Shown: piece by piece, positions 1 to 16,608 of the stretch
How positions within the stretch are numbered: position 1 is the stretch's first letter
Layout of the letters: each line of letters opens with the position of its first letter
Assembly: GCA_028583605.1 (NCBI GenBank)
Contig: CM053327.1
Location: forward strand, 29,562,626-29,626,625
DNA: 64,000 bases
DNA from: Dastarcus helophoroides
Lineage: Eukaryota; Arthropoda; Insecta; Coleoptera; Bothrideridae
Direction: 5' to 3'
Made by a program: the position numbers and the translations under genes
The notes under the pieces: model-generated
Databases searched by the model: none
Told to the model about the DNA's origin: nothing
What the model saw: only the letters and a program-made list of their open reading frames with translations

Positions 1-451
1 TATTAATTTATCTAACAATTATAATATACTATGTGCGCTGGCGCATCGGCGCACGTTGGGCTGAAAATCCGGGACCCGACGCTGGACGGAGCAAAGAAAA
101 CGTTTGTAATGAGCTAACGCGCGGGCAAACGGTCAACAAACATCTTCGGTGCTCGCGCAGGATGTCGGGCACATTGGGAAAAGAACGCAACCCAACACTT
201 GTCCTTACAACCACAATATATTAAAAATAAGAAAATTGAAATATCTAAATTACATACTGATATAAATGTTTAAACGTTTATAAAACCACCTAGAATATTG
301 TGGCAGAAGGTAGAGGGAGGGAACACAGTCCGAAGCAATGTACAGTTGACAAATTTTTTAAACGCCGGCTTATCCCCTCCGAGTGTTGCTGAATGAATTA
401 AATAAGTTGTCTCATCTATAACGTGAAGTGTGGGGTTGGGGGGCCGGAGCA
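1..451. other. Non-coding DNA downstream of effete
   Basis: This stretch follows the stop codon of the minus-strand effete gene and probably includes its 3' untranslated region at the high-coordinate end. Bases about 30-200 are much richer in GC and CpG than the rest of the window. Short open frames exist on both strands there, but none resembles a known protein. I see no RNA gene or clear transposon end. Confidence 0.5.
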
Positions 452-6219
<5,768 letters not shown>

Positions 6220-7653
6220 TTGAGTGTGTGTGTGAGAAATAAATCCTGGCTTTTCACCAGACAATGAAACCGCGAGCCAAAGACCTCAGATAGGAGATTG
6301 CAAAGATGGCCTCCTTCAAAACTTACAGACACGACGTAAATCAAAAGATAACTCTAGGAATATTTCTGAACAATATTCTCACAGGACAAATCGTATTTCA
6401 CTAAAACTAAACTTAAAACGGCCGCTACAATAAAAAGCACTTTGTTTAATTAGTTTCTACACGTTAAATTTCCAATGTTCCAGAAAAGATGACTGATCAC
6501 TTCCGTGGCGATTTCGATGAACGCCGGTAATACAGGGAGGTTTTATTCTATGACGACAAATACGACCGCGGAATGATTTCTTTATTATCGATAAATTTAA
6601 ACCAACTACTTTTTTAAATTCAAATCTCGCTTAAACTACTACCAATATTACAACTGCAACTACATTTGCACTATCAATTGTATTCACGCACGTGCAATTC
6701 ATTTTAAATTAGGCCTAATGTAATTAAAATTTTAACAATGGGTTTTCTATGGTGACATTTATATGTATGAGCATCCGGAAGTTAATATTTGGTTGCACAG
6801 GAAAAGGTTCCATAGTCCATTCACTTTATGAGACAAATACGCCATAGTTTCATAAAAATATTTTATAAATTCTAGAAAATTATAATCAAATGTCCAGTAC
6901 AAAATACAAAATGTGAACAAATTCAAGAAAGTAGTTTCCGAAGTCTTTAGGTTTTCTAGAAATTTTTAAATTTTGTCCTGTCATTTTTTTTGTTTATTAA
7001 ATAATTGAATTATTATCATAACTTGTCGATAGCCCAAGTTTTAAACTAATTTGCCGTTTCTTTAACCTCAGGATTAAACTCGAGGTATTGAGTAAAGTCT
7101 TTTAGAAATTAAACAACAAAACTTCGATTTTTTTCAAGAGTGTTGACGTTTTAAAGGTTATTTCTGGAAAAAAAATAATATTCTAGTTTAATTAAAGTAA
7201 AAGTTTTGAGAAGTTTTTTTTACATTAAATTCGAGTTTTGTTCGAATTTTTCACTGTTTTGCAAACTCCCGAGCTTAGGCACAAAAATTTTGTTTTTTTT
7301 TTTAAATGTGTTTTGATAAGAAACTTAAAAAATGGTCGAAATTTCGAGAAAATCAAACCAAATTAAAAAGCCCTAGTTAACCTAAAACCTTTGAAAGAAA
7401 ACTCAAAGTTATTAAAATAAAGTTATTTCAAATTTTCTAGTTCAAACTTGGAAGTTTTAGAATCGAAAATTAGAAATCTTTTTTACGAATTTCAGATTCT
7501 TTTCGAGGTGCCTACTTTTTACAGAAAATATAGGCATATAAAATTTGTTTATTAATTTTATTTAAAATAACTTTGTATTTACATTGTAGTTCGTCATGTC
7601 TGATGTGCTGGTATTTTTTAATCAAATTGAAGTAAAAAAGCAATAAAAAGTAC
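6220..7653. other. Upstream region of effete
   Basis: This is the 5' flank of the minus-strand effete gene and presumably contains its promoter and 5' untranslated region. I see no open frame with recognisable similarity, no tRNA, and no clear promoter element. From about 6900 the sequence becomes AT-rich with weak TTCGA-type repeats. Confidence 0.5.
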
Positions 7654-7726
7654 TGTTTCCGCCCGGGATCGAACCGGGGACCTTCCGCGTGTTAGGCGGA
7701 TGTGATAACCACTACACCACGGAAAC
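7654..7726 (-). tRNA. tRNA-Val (anticodon AAC)
   Basis: The minus strand gives a 73-base cloverleaf starting GTTTCCGTGGTGTAGTGG. The acceptor stem GTTTCC pairs with GGAAAC, followed by discriminator A. The anticodon stem TCCGC/GCGGA encloses the loop CTAACAC, giving anticodon AAC. The T arm GGTTCGATCCC supplies an internal B box and the D arm an A box. No CCA is encoded, as expected in eukaryotes. A T-rich tract lies further downstream. Confidence 0.97.
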
Positions 7727-8100
7727 AGATGATAAAGGGTAACTGTTTTAAGTATGACACTTTAAATGTTATCTTATTGTTAGAATTTTTTAGTAACAAT
7801 TTATTTTTATTTTTATTAAATAAACTTTATAAAATAGATCAAACTATCTTATGTCGACTAATTCATAATAATTTTATCAGAAAATAGACCAGTAGAATTA
7901 CTCCTATTATTGCTTTGTTGAATCTTATCTTATAGTGCGTGTTTATTTTTAAAATATCTAGACATAATGGCTAATACTCTTTAAATGGTGAAGATATAAC
8001 ATTATTAATCATTGGGATAAATATAGAAACAAATATTTTAAACTAAAATTATGTTGAATATGTTTTTCTTAGTAAGACTTATTATACTAGAATATACATC

Positions 8101-8173
8101 GGGGGCGTAGCTCAGATGGTAGAGCGCTCGCTTAGCATGCGAGAGGTACCGGGATCGATGCCCGGCGCCTCCA
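8101..8173 (+). tRNA. tRNA-Ala (anticodon AGC)
   Basis: A 73-base cloverleaf starts GGGGGCGTAGCTCAGATGG. The anticodon stem CTCGC/GCGAG encloses TTAGCAT, giving anticodon AGC. The acceptor stem GGGGGCG pairs with CGCCTCC (one G-T pair), with discriminator A. A run of ten T residues right after the gene (8178-8187) is a typical RNA polymerase III terminator. It lies 375 bases from the tRNA-Val gene, in the opposite orientation. Confidence 0.97.
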
Positions 8174-8191
8174 ACCTTTTTTTTTTATTTT

Positions 8192-8990
8192 TATTCTATA
8201 CTAGCTTTACCCGCGTCTTCATCTACAGTTTTAAGTAAATAATTAAAATTTGGAAAAAAAAACTGTCCAACATTAAAAAGTTTTTAAATTTCTTAAATTG
8301 GCGGATCAATTTATTTGCTTTGATGTTTTTATTTGTCTCTGCAATATATGGTGCTGCCGATCAAATATGCTTTCTTATTTCTGAAATTTCAGTTACCGTT
8401 GCACTCTTTAAAATTTCTTTCCAAATACGAATTCTCCAAAATATGGAAGAACCCGTAAAATACGGGAAATCTGGCAACTATCACCGCAGTGAAGCTGTGA
8501 AGAGAGGGAGTTATGCCTTATCGCGTTATGACGTTGTCAAACTTTCTCTAAAAGAATCGTACTTCCAAAGTTTATTAAGTTTGGACCCTGATCGTTGGAT
8601 GACGCCGTCGTCGTTGTCATTGCCAAGTTTTGCATTTATTTAAATAGAAAATGAATCGTGCCATATGCGCAGAGTAAGAACATCGAGAAAGTGCGCGAAA
8701 TCTGGCAACACTAAAGCGGACAAACAGACAGACACTTTCCCATTTACATATTATGCTGCCGCCACATGATGCGTCAAACCATGTACTTATTATTAATATG
8801 CGTCAAACGTCTTCCAATGTTGGCTACATGCACATTACTACAATAAAAGTAGCCTAAAAGGTATCCCTAAAAATATCCATATTTAAGTAAGTTTTATAAA
8901 AATGGATTAAGCGGTTTTCAAAATCTGCCCGGACAAAAGATCAGCAGGCAAACGGTTAGACGCTTCAATTTCACGTAAACAGAGTCTAAA
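8192..8990. mobile_element. Probable non-autonomous transposon fragment
   Basis: The block begins TACTAGCTTTACCCGCGTC, a type of start seen in many dispersed insect repeats, and ends around CAAACGGTTAGACGCTTC. The ending strings (rooted in TTTTCAAAATC and CGGACAAAAGATC) recur in reverse complement at about 17828-17945. An open frame of 107 codons at 8320-8643 lies inside but looks like chance. The family is not identified; the start sits just after the tRNA-Ala terminator. Confidence 0.45.
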
Positions 8991-9036
8991 TTCTATAATG
9001 CACAGACCAATAGGTTTGAACATTTATTAGATTCTA

Positions 9037-9098
9037 GGTTTGGAAACCAAATACCGGTTTCGATCTTGTTAGATCTCGTCAGTTTGGTATATCCAACT
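9037..9098 (-). ncRNA. Type I hammerhead ribozyme motif, copy 2 (intact core)
   Basis: The minus strand shows CTGACGA (9076-9082), the same 5-bp stem II with an AACA loop, GAAAC, the minimal CCGG stem III, and cleavage triplet GTA between 9052 and 9051. Stem I is again ACCAAA/TTTGGT with the GTTGGA/TCCAAAC extension. The only catalytic-region change from copy 1 is C to A at position 17, which hammerheads allow. It lies 0.54 kb upstream of the first gustatory receptor gene. Confidence 0.78.
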
Positions 9099-9641
9099 CG
9101 CATGGTAATAAATGTTCCGACAAGTAAGTACTAAAACATTCACAGGCGTCAGGCGAGTGACTCTTTAGTACTACCACCTATTGGTCCATAGAGAAACTAT
9201 GGCCATCGCCAACAATGTATGCAAGTCTAAATTATGTAACTTTTTTTTTATAATTTAATACGTTCTGTATCTTTCATTCTTTTTTATTTTGGACACGCTG
9301 TATGCTAACAGTGAATTTATAAATCGTTTTGACAAACTTTTGCTTTAAAAAGAAATGCCTTTATGTTAATTAATATACTTTTAAATGAAACGTCGATTTA
9401 ATTGCATGTTAGATGTCGTTTCAATTAGTAAACAGAACTCATTTACTCGTTTAACAAAAATATGTTCGAACTGAAAGCAATAAAATGTGGATTAATAATT
9501 AAACTGAAAGGGTAGCAATTAAACATTAGATTATATCCAGAATAAGTACGTTTAATTAGCTCAAGGTAATCGAATAGAAAACTATGGATATAGAAACATT
9601 TCAACAGTTAATCATTCACTAAAAAAAAAAACGAAAAAGTT

Positions 9642-10798
9642 ATGGATTGTCGTGAAAATTATATGATTTACTTCTTCCTCAAGATAAATTCCTATTTCGG
9701 AGTAGCGCCTCTGATTTATAAAATACCAAACGGTCAGTATGCAAAAAGACGATGGTCCAATGTGTATGGTGGATTGATCGCCTCTCTGTTTGCAGTAATT
9801 GAAATAGTGTGCATTATTTCCAGAAGTAATGTAAATACTGATCAAACACGACACATAATAGGACTTTGCGCAGAGGTAGTCATCTTCGTTCTGCATATGT
9901 TCATAATTTTTTACACAAATATTTGGAATGGTCATCGTTGGATTTTCTGTTTGCAGTTTCTTGAAAAATTCGATGTGGCATTGAGTTACACATATAAATT
10001 CCCTCTGGACAAGCCTAAAAAAGTTTGTTTATGGAAGTACATTGTTTGTACTTCAATAATATTGATAATAATATATGGAACGCAAATTTATGAATACAGG
10101 AATATTTTATCTATATCCTACATTACCATGTACATTTCACATTTCTCTAGATATTTATATCTATATTTATTGGTAAGCACACTGACAACAGTTCGTATGA
10201 AATATACAAATATAAGAATGTTACTTGAAAATTATTCGGCAAAAAACATTATACTCGCCCATAATGATAGAGAATTTATGCAACTTTTTCATAAAGTTGA
10301 ACAACTTTTACAAATCCTAAAGACTGGTATCGAAGAATTAAACCAGATTAACGGGCCTGCGATGTTATTATATTTTGTTTATAGTATGACGCAAATATTA
10401 AATGCCATAAAATGGTCAATAACCAAGGACCCATTTAACGAAGAAGTTTATCTGTGGTCAAACATATTTCTATTTTTTACTATTTCGGTGAGCAATTTAT
10501 TTGTTTGCAACCAACTGACTGACTGAATCGATTTCAGGTGGAATCATTATCGATCGTAATACCTTGTAACAGAGCTGCCCAAGAACTTGATAACATTATA
10601 GGTTTACTGTATAAGATTAAGCAATCAGGAATTGGGAATAACGCCGGAGTAGCATATGATCTTTGTATGATGCATAACTATTTCACACCAAAGTTTGGAA
10701 TTAATGGACTATATTTTATCCAAAACGGCACCATTCTTTCCTTCATCGCTACATTTACAACATATGTAATTGTTCTGATAGAATATAACAATAAATAA
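9642..10798 (+). CDS. Gustatory receptor (7tm_7 family), copy 1
   Basis: This is an insect chemoreceptor-type seven-helix membrane protein, a ligand-gated channel subunit with inverted topology by family knowledge. Exons are 9642-10487 and 10538-10798, joined by a 50-base phase-0 intron, giving 368 residues. Hydrophobic segments occur near residues 42-60, 72-95, 128-146, 162-183, 245-262, 273-285 and at the C terminus. The end carries TYVIVLIEYN, matching the family's TY-x5-QF-like signature with E-Y in place of Q-F. A short last exon after a phase-0 intron is typical of insect Gr genes. The second gene at 18470-19737 is a close paralogue, about two-thirds identical by eye, and the 5' flanks also align, so the pair arose by tandem duplication. 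The ligand is unknown. Confidence 0.85.
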
Positions 10799-10904
10799 TT
10801 ACCCCAAATTTATAAAAACATTTAGTCCACGAGAAAATTAAAATTTAGAAAACAAAATCAAATTTTTGGAAAGTCAACATTCTCTGTCGGAATCTGAAGT
10901 TAAA

Positions 10905-11613
10905 AATTTTTCTTCTTCATCATCTTCTTCACCATCTTTTTCTTCTTCTTCTTCTTCTTCTTTTTCTTCTTATTCTTCTTCTTCTTCTGTTAATTCTGGT
11001 TATGCCTTTATTGTAGTTCCTGGGATGTTGACTGCCAACTATCCTTCCATCTTTTAGGAGGTCTTCAGGGGCGACGTGTGCCGGTTGGTTTTCCTTCCAG
11101 TATGATGCGTGTTAATCGATCTTCTCTCATTCTGTTTACGTGAGCGAACCATTGTCTCCTTCTTTGTCTATCTGCTCTCTAATCTGTGTTTCTTACTCTG
11201 TCTCTTCTGGTTTTTCTTGCTATAGTTCTTAAAGTTTTCATCTCCGCTACTCTCGGCATACTCTTGGTCTTGTTGGTTTCTTCTCGCGTCTCTATTCCGT
11301 GTGTTATCATTGGTCTTGTACATGTTTTGCATATTTTGATCTTGCTGTCTGGGCACATATATTGATTGTTCCAAATGGTCTCTCGTAGGTATCCTGATAT
11401 TGACGAGAGATTAACACCGAGGTACTTAAATTGTGTAACTTCCTCTATGTGATGATTTTCAATGACGAGTTTACATTTGTTGGAGTCTTTTGCGATGGTT
11501 ATATTTTTAGTTTTATCAGAAAATATTTCCAACTTAAATTCTTGGTTGTTGAAAATTGTTCGAACGAAATACTCGAAGTTTAAAAATAAATGGAAATTAA
11601 ATCTTGAGAACAA
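10905..11613 (-). mobile_element. Decayed LINE (non-LTR retrotransposon) 3' fragment
   Basis: Minus-strand translation shows the C-terminal reverse-transcriptase region typical of insect LINEs: FKYLGVNLSS, then KIKICKTCTRPMITHGIE, then EMKTLRTIARKTRRDRVRNTD, then after a stop QWFAHVNRMREDRLTRIILE. Stops and frame changes mark it as a dead, 5'-truncated copy. The trinucleotide tract at about 10905-10985 (TTC on plus, GAA on minus) lies where the LINE 3' end should be, so it is probably the element's tail. Confidence 0.75.
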
Positions 11614-11627
11614 ATATTAAAATTTCG

Positions 11628-11808
11628 ACTTTCATCTCGATTTGACAAATGACCAATGAAATGTTTTGTTATTAAACAGTTAAACGTGCTTAAAATTGAA
11701 AATATGCCTCATCAGCATGGTACAGTACCAACTTAAAGCAACTTAAAGTTTAACTGTTTAATTACAGAACATTTCATTGGTCATTTGTCAAAACTGGATG
11801 AAAGTAAA
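11628..11808. mobile_element. Palindromic foldback MITE
   Basis: The left arm (ACTTTCATCTCGATTTGAC, then AAATGACCAATGAAATG) is mirrored by the right arm (CATTTCATTGGTCATTTG, then TCAAAACTGGATGAAAGT). The inner arms also pair (TTAAACAGTTAAAC with GTTTAACTGTTTAA), leaving a loop of about 55 bases. There is no coding capacity. It lies between the LINE fragment and the large CT array. Confidence 0.8.
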
Positions 11809-12252
11809 GTCACGCGAGGACGTTTGTATCTATGGATGTTGCGATGCAACCCGTGATACAAGCTTTGCCTCATCTACGTGAACTTTGCAATTGCAGTCTG
11901 GTTTTCATTAGATTCTAATGAAATTAGATTTCAATTGCATCGTAATAAACTTGTATATATTCGTATATACAAGGCTTATTATTATTTCATCTCGAAATTT
12001 CGATATTGTTTTGGAAAATTTGAGGTTTTAACCGGAAGTCCAATGATTCGTATTTTATGACAAAATAGAACTTGAAAATAAAAATTTTGAGAATTTTTTT
12101 TCTTCAATTTTGCAGGTTTTTCTAAAAATGCAGTTTTCTGTAGATATTTCCTGTAAAAATTGAACTTGTTTACAAATTTCAAATTTTTCTTCTAGAAACT
12201 AGAAGCACGCAAAGTCTAATAACGTTAAGTCTCAAAATAAAGTATTCCTCAT
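11809..12252. other. AT-rich DNA before the CT array
   Basis: No gene or structured repeat is recognised here apart from loose AAATTTCGA-type strings near 11990-12010. Confidence 0.5.
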
Positions 12253-12255
12253 TTG

Positions 12256-12348
<93 letters not shown>

Positions 12349-15300
12349 TTTTTCTTCTCTTCTCTTTTATTTTCGTCTCTTCTCTTCCTTCCCTTCCCTT
12401 CCCTTCCCTTCCCTTCCCATCCCTTCCCTTCCCTTCCCTTCTCTTTCTCTTTCTCTTTCTCTTCTCCTCGCTCTCCTCTCGCTCTCGCTCTCGCTCTCGC
12501 TCTCGCTCTCGCTCTCGCTCTCGCTCTTCGCTCTCGCTCTCGCTCTCGCTCTCGCTCTCGCTCTCGCTCTCGCTCTCGCTCTCGCTCTCGCTCTCGCTCT
12601 TGCTCTCGCTCTTCCTCTTCCTCTTCCTCTTCCTCTTGCTCTTGCTCTTGCTCTTGCTCTTGCTCTTGCTCTTGCTCTTGCTCTTCCTCTTGCTCTTGCT
12701 CTTGCTCTTGCTCTTCCTCTTGCTCTTGCTCTTGCTCTTGCTCTTGCTCTTTCCTTTTCCTTTTCCTCTTCCTCTTCCTCTTGCTCTTCCTCTTGCTCTT
12801 CCTCTTGCTCTTCCTCTTGCTCTTCCTCTTCTGCTCTTGCTCTTGCCTCTTTCCTCTTGCTCTTGCTCTTCCTTCCTCTTGCTTTTGCTCTTGCTCTCTC
12901 TTCCTTTTTGCCTCTTCTCTGCTCTTCTCTTGTCTTCTTGCTCTTGTCTCTTGCTCTTGCTCTTGCTCTGTTGCTCTTGCTCTTGCTCTTGCTCTTGCTC
13001 TTGCTCTTCGCTCTTGCTCTTCCTTCCTTACTCTTGCTCTTGCTCTTGCTCCTTGCTCTTGCTCTTGCTCTTCTGCTTCTCTTGCTCTTGCTCTTGCTCT
13101 TCTTGCTTTCTCTTGCTCTCTTCTCTTGCTCTTCTCTTGCTCTTCCTTGCTCCTTCCTCTTGCTCTTCTTTCCTCTTGCCTCTTCTCTTGCTCTTTCTCT
13201 CTTCCTCTTGCTCTCCTCTTCTCTCTCGCTCTTCGCTCTTGCTCTTCTCTTGCTCTTCTCTTGCTCTTCCTCTGCTCTCTCCTCTCCTCGCCTCTTGCTC
13301 TCTCTTCCTCTTCTCTTCCTCTTCCTCTTGCTCTTGCTCTTGCTCTTGCTCTTGCTCTTGCTCTTGCTCTTGCTCTTGCTCTTGCTCTTGCTCTTGCTCT
13401 TGCTCTTGCTCTTGCTCTTGCTCTTGCTCTTGCTCTTGCTCTTGCTCTTGCTCTTGCTCTTGCTCTTGCTCTTGCTCTTGCTCTTGCTCTTGCTCTTGCT
13501 CTTGCTCTTGCTCTTGCTCTTGCTCTTGCTCTTGCTCTTGCTCTTGCTCTTGCTCTTGCTCTTGCTCTTGCTCTTGCTCTTGCTCTTGCTCTTGCTCTTG
13601 CTCTTGCTCTTGCTCTTGCTCTTGCTCTTGCTCTTCCTTTCCTCTTGCTCTTGCTCTTGCTCTTGCTCTTGCTCTTGCCTTCCTCTTCCTCTTCCTCTTC
13701 CTCTTCCTTCTTCCTTCTCTTCCTCTTCCTCTTCCTCTCCTCTTCCTCTTCCTCTTCCTCTTCCTCTTGCTCTTCCTCTTCCTTGCTCTTCCTCTTCCTC
13801 TTGCTCTTCCTCTTGCTCTTTCTCTTGCTCTTCCTCTTGCTCTTCCTCTTGCCCTTCCTCTTGCTCTTCCTCTTGCTCTTCCTCTTGCTCTTCCTCTTCC
13901 TCGTCCTCTTCCTTTTGCTCTTGCTCTTGCTCTTCCTCTTCCTCTTCCTCTTGCTCTTGCTCTTGCTCTTGCTCTTGCTCTTGCTCTTGCTCTTGCTCTT
14001 GCTCTTGCTCTTGCTCTTGCTCTTGCTCTTGCTCTTGCTCTTGCTCTTGCTCTTGCTCTTGCTCTTGCTCTTGCTCTTGCTCTTGCTCTTGCTCTTGCTC
14101 TTGCTCTTGCTCTTGCTCTTGCTCTTGCTCTTGCTCTTGCTCTTGCTCTTGCTCTTGCTCTTGCTCTTGCTCTTGCTCTTGCTCTTGCTCTTGCTCTTGC
14201 TCTTGCTCTTGCTCTTGCTCTTGCTCTTGCTCTTGCTCTTGCTCTTGCTCTTGCTCTTCTCTTGCTCCCTTGCTCTTCTCTTGCTCTTGCTCTTGCTCTT
14301 GCTCTTGCTCTTCCTCTTGCTCTTCTCTTGCCTTCCTCTTGCTCTTCTCTTGCTTTCCTGTTCCTTCTCTCCTCTTCCTTTGCTCCTTGCTCTTCCTCTT
14401 CCTCTTCCTCTTGCTCTTGCTCTTGCTCTTGCTCTTGCTCTTGCTCTTGCTCTGCTCTTGCTCTTGCTCTTCTCTTGCTCTTCTCTTGCTCTTCTCTTGC
14501 TCTTCCTTGCTCTTCTCTTGCTCTTCTCTTCTCTTCCTCTTCCTCTCTTTGCTCTTCCTCTTGCTCTTCCTCTTGCTCTGCTCTTCGCTCTTCCTCTTCC
14601 TCTTGCTCTTCTCTTCTCTTGCTCTTGCTCTTGCTCTTGCTCTTGCTCTTGCTCTTGCTCTTGCTCTTGCTCTTGCTCTTGCTCTTGCTCTTGCCTCTTG
14701 TCTTGCTCTTCTCTTCTTCCTCTTCCTTCTCTTCTCTTCTCTTCCTCTTCCTCTTGCTCTTGCTCTTGCTCTTGCTCTTGCTCTTGCTCTTGCTCTTGCT
14801 CTTGCTCTTGCTCTTGCTCTTGCTCTTGCTCTTGCTCTTGCTCTTGCTCTTGCTCTTGCTCTTGCTCTTGCTCTTGCTCTTGCTCTTGCTCTTGCTCTTG
14901 CTCTTGCTCTTGCTCTTGCTCTTGCTCTTGCTCTTGCTCTTGCTCTTGCTCTTGCTCTTGCTCTTGCTCTTGCTCTTGCTCTTGCTCTTGCTCTTGCTCT
15001 TGCTCTTGCTCTTGCTCTTGCTCTTGCTCTTGCTCTTGCTCTTGCTCTTGCTCTTGCTCTTGCTCTTGCTCTTGCTCTTCCTTTCCTCTTGCTCTTGCTC
15101 TTGCTCTTGCTCTTGCTCTTGCTCTTGCTCTTCCTCTTCCTCTTCCTCTTCCTTTTTCTTTTCCTTTTCCTTTTCCTCTTCCTCTTCCTCTTCCTCTTTC
15201 TCTTCCTCTTCCTCTTCCTCTTCCTTTTCCTCTTCCTCTTGCTCTTCCTCTTGCTCCCCCTCTTGCTCTTCCTCTTCCTCTTGCTCTTCCTCTTGCTCTT

Positions 15301-16608
15301 TCTCTTGCTCTTCCTCTTGCTCTTACTCTTGCCCTTCCTCTTGCTCTTCCTCTTGCTCTTCCTCTTCCTCGTCCTCTTCCTTTTGCTCTTGCTCTTGCTC
15401 TTCCTCTTCCTCTTCCTCTTCCTCTTGCTCTTGCTCTTGCTCTTGCTCTTGCTCTTGCTCTTGCTCTTGCTCTTGCTCTTGCTCTTGCTCTTGCTCTTGC
15501 TCTTGCTCTTGCTCTTGCTCTTGCTCTTGCTCTTGCTCTTGCTCTTGCTCTTGCTCTTGCTCTTGCTCTTGCTCTTGCTCTTGCTCTTGCTCTTGCTCTT
15601 GCTCTTGCTCTTGCTCTTGCTCTTGCTCTTGCTCTTGCTCTTGCTCTTGCTCTTGCTCTTGCTCTTGCTCTTGCTCTTGCTCTTGCTCTTGCTCTTGCTC
15701 TTGCTCTTGCTCTTCCTCTTGCTCTTGCTCTTGCTCTTGCTCTTGCTCTTGCTCTTGCTCTTGCTCTTGCTCTTCCTCTTCCTCTTCCTCTTGCTCTTGC
15801 TTTTGCTCTTGCTCTTGCTCTTGCTCTTGCTTTTGCTCTTGCTCTTGCTCTTGCTCTTGCTCTTGCTCTTGCTCTTCTTTTTCCTTTTCCTCTTCCTCTT
15901 GCTCTTCCTCTTCCTCTTCCTCTTCCTCTTTCTCTTCCTCTTCCTCTTCCTTTTCCTCTTCCTCTTGCTCTTCCTCTTGCTCCCCCTCTTGCTCTTCCTC
16001 TTCCTCTTGCTCTTCCTCTTGCTCTTTCTCTTGCTCTTCCTCTTGCTCTTCCTCTTGCTCTTCCTCTTCCTCGTCCTCTTCCTCTTCCTTTTCCTCTTCC
16101 TCTTCCTCTTCCTCTTCCTCTTCCTTTTCCTCTTCCTCTTGCTCTTCCTCTTGCTCCTCCTCTTGCTCTTCCTCTTCCTCTTCCTCTTGCTCTTCCTCTT
16201 GCTCTTCCTCTTGCTCTTCCTCTTGCTCTTCCTCTTGCTCTTCCTCTTGCTCTTCCTCTTCCTCTTGCTCTTCCTCTTGCTCTTGCTCTTCCTCTTGCTC
16301 TTCCTCTTGCTCTTCCTCTTGCTCTTCCTCTTGCTCTTCCTCTTCCTCTTGCTCTTCCTCTTGCTCTTCCTCTTCCTCTTGCTCTTGCTCTTCCTCTTCC
16401 TCTTCCTCTTCCTCTTGCTCTTGCTCTAGCTCTTGCTCTTCCTCTTGCCCTCTTGCTCTTCCTCTTGCTCTTCCTCTTGCTCTTCCTCTTGCTCTTCCTC
16501 TTGCTCTTCCTCTTGCTCTTCCTCTTGCTCTTGCTCTTCCTCTTGCTCTTCCTCTTGCTCTTCCTCTTGCTCTTACTCTTCCTCTTGCTCTTGCTCTTCC
16601 TCTTCCTC
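12253..16608. repeat. Giant TA/TC/GCTCTT hexanucleotide array (about 4.35 kb)
   Basis: The array opens with (TA)n to about 12292 and (TC)n to about 12344. A TTCCC-rich block follows to about 12440, then CTCTCG hexamers to about 12600, and then a very long field of GCTCTT hexamers interspersed with CCTCTT variants. Perfect GCTCTT runs cover about 13325-13630, 13940-14255, 14755-15080 and 15425-15715. Because the hexamer contains no stop codon on either strand, open frames of up to about 1460 codons arise. They encode only Leu-Ala, Leu-Leu, Cys-Ser, Arg-Ala, Glu-Gln or Ser-Lys dipeptides and are not credible genes. A higher-order pattern is visible (see findings). Confidence 0.97.

Noticed and set aside
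33..224. Opposing frames in the GC-rich left end
   Set aside because: They are short, overlapping and unmatched; most likely composition.
8320..8643. 107-codon plus-strand frame after tRNA-Ala
   Set aside because: It lies in a probable transposon fragment, shows no known domain, and lacks a credible splice or promoter context.
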